Made by a program: the position numbers and the translations under genes. A DNA stretch of 15,760 nt, from assembly GCA_040376155.1 (NCBI GenBank), contig JBEIRG010000045.1, positions 1-15,760 on the forward strand, read 5' to 3'. The notes beneath the pieces are model-generated. The model was not told the origin of the DNA. It saw only the letters and a program-made list of their open reading frames with translations, and searched no databases. Of the stretch, positions 15,290 through 15,760 are shown one piece after another. How positions within the stretch are numbered: the stretch's first letter is position 1; the number at the start of each line of letters is the position of its first letter. The stretch comes from CADCWF01 sp903864575 (lineage in GTDB: Bacteria; Chloroflexota; Chloroflexia; Thermomicrobiales; UBA6265).

Positions 15290-15760
15290 CTACCCCGTCG
15301 CTCGCTCGCGGACAACGATCCGCCCATCGGCGATGCTGACGATCCCCGCTCTCTTCAACTCCCCAAGCATCTGGTTCACGCGAACGCGGGATGCGCCGAC
15401 CATCGAGGCAAGTTCGACCTGCGTGATGCGGTAGGGCAGGCGGCGGCCGCCGAGGGCTGGCTCTCCATGGGCGCGGGCGAGGTCATGCAGCAGCCGGACG
15501 AGACGCTCCTCGACATCCGCGGTCGCAAGGGATTCGATGCGGTCGCCCGCGCGGAGCAGGCGATCGGCGTAGAGGGCGAGCAGGTTGAGGGAGAGGAGCG
15601 GCATCGTCGCGAGGCAGGCGAGAAAGGCGTCGCGCCGGAAGACCGCGAGGTCGACTTCGCCGATCGCGAGCGCGCTGGCCGCTCGCGTCGTCTGCTCGTC
15701 GCCCGCCGTGAGACCGATGTCACCCAGCAGCTCGCCGGGGCCGTGAATGGTGAGGATCAC
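15290..15760 (-). CDS. Crp/Fnr-family transcription regulator (N-terminus cut by window edge)
   Basis: The 157 visible codons encode most of a Crp/Fnr protein; the frame stays open to base 15760, so the first part of the cyclic-nucleotide-type domain is missing. Visible are the end of the sensor barrel (IHGPGELLGDIGLTAGDE, then RAASALAIGEVDLAVFRRDAF), the dimer helix (SLNLLALYADRLLRAGDR), the DVEERLVRLLHDLA segment, and a winged helix-turn-helix. The latter reads YRITQVELASMVGASRVRVNQ with the wing GIVSIADGRIVV. Family members bind DNA as dimers and respond to cAMP, oxygen, NO or other signals. The Cys residues of an Fnr iron-sulfur site would be in the missing part. The signal is therefore unknown. 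It is convergent with the P450 gene, and no binding site can be assigned. Confidence 0.93.
   Translation of the reverse strand: MILTIHGPGELLGDIGLTAGDEQTTRAASALAIGEVDLAVFRRDAFLACLATMPLLSLNLLALYADRLLRAGDRIESLATADVEERLVRLLHDLARAHGEPALGGRRLPYRITQVELASMVGASRVRVNQMLGELKRAGIVSIADGRIVVRERATG

Overview
The window is very GC-rich bacterial DNA with dense, mostly short-spaced genes and strong third-position G/C bias. The best-supported taxonomic guess is Chloroflexota, probably Thermomicrobia (Sphaerobacter/Thermomicrobium-like). The reason is the adjacent pair of an Agl23-type (TIGR03663-like) membrane glycosyltransferase-fold protein and a related membrane protein fused to an NHL propeller, together with the general gene style. 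This is inference from family knowledge, not from a search. No tRNA, rRNA, CRISPR array, transposase or phage gene was seen, and no gene-free stretch exceeds 300 bases. The gap at 342-446, between the convergent first two genes, shows nothing I can name.

Layout. At 1-341 is the C-terminal part of a flavin reductase-like protein (+). On the minus strand at 447-2347 are, in transcription order, an ammonium transporter (amt), a 41-residue single-span membrane peptide with a very strong ribosome binding site, a long hairpin, and a 110-residue protein with a His-rich head and Asp/Glu-rich tail. Upstream of amt, also on the minus strand, is an isochorismatase-family cysteine hydrolase (2564-3199). 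It is divergent from the Agl23-like protein (3354-5816). The Agl23-like gene is followed by a tiny coupled ORF and by its NHL-fused paralogue (5911-8937).

The NHL gene is convergent with a GT92-like glycosyltransferase fused to a methyltransferase-like Rossmann domain (9001-10947, -). Their 63-bp gap carries four tandem GGGACC units, a G-quadruplex motif. Divergent from the GT92-like gene is a protein with two DUF1330-like domains plus a membrane tail (11075-12442). Next come a secreted Excalibur-domain protein (12689-13495), a perfect 12-bp inverted repeat, a VOC/glyoxalase-fold protein (13576-13980) and a cytochrome P450 (14005-15270). Convergent with the P450 and cut by the window edge is a Crp/Fnr-type regulator (15290-15760, -).

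How the genes may work together. The two GT-C-like membrane proteins and the GT92-like fusion form a candidate surface-glycan locus in the middle of the window. The amt cluster would handle ammonium uptake with its own small partner proteins. VOC plus P450 looks like a two-gene oxidative or detoxification unit. These groupings rest on gene order and spacing only. The most unusual points are the apparent loss of the catalytic-type Asp in the NHL-fused paralogue, the overlooked small ORFs, a probable frameshift or start conflict at the Agl23-like gene, and several strong RNA structures placed exactly at gene boundaries.
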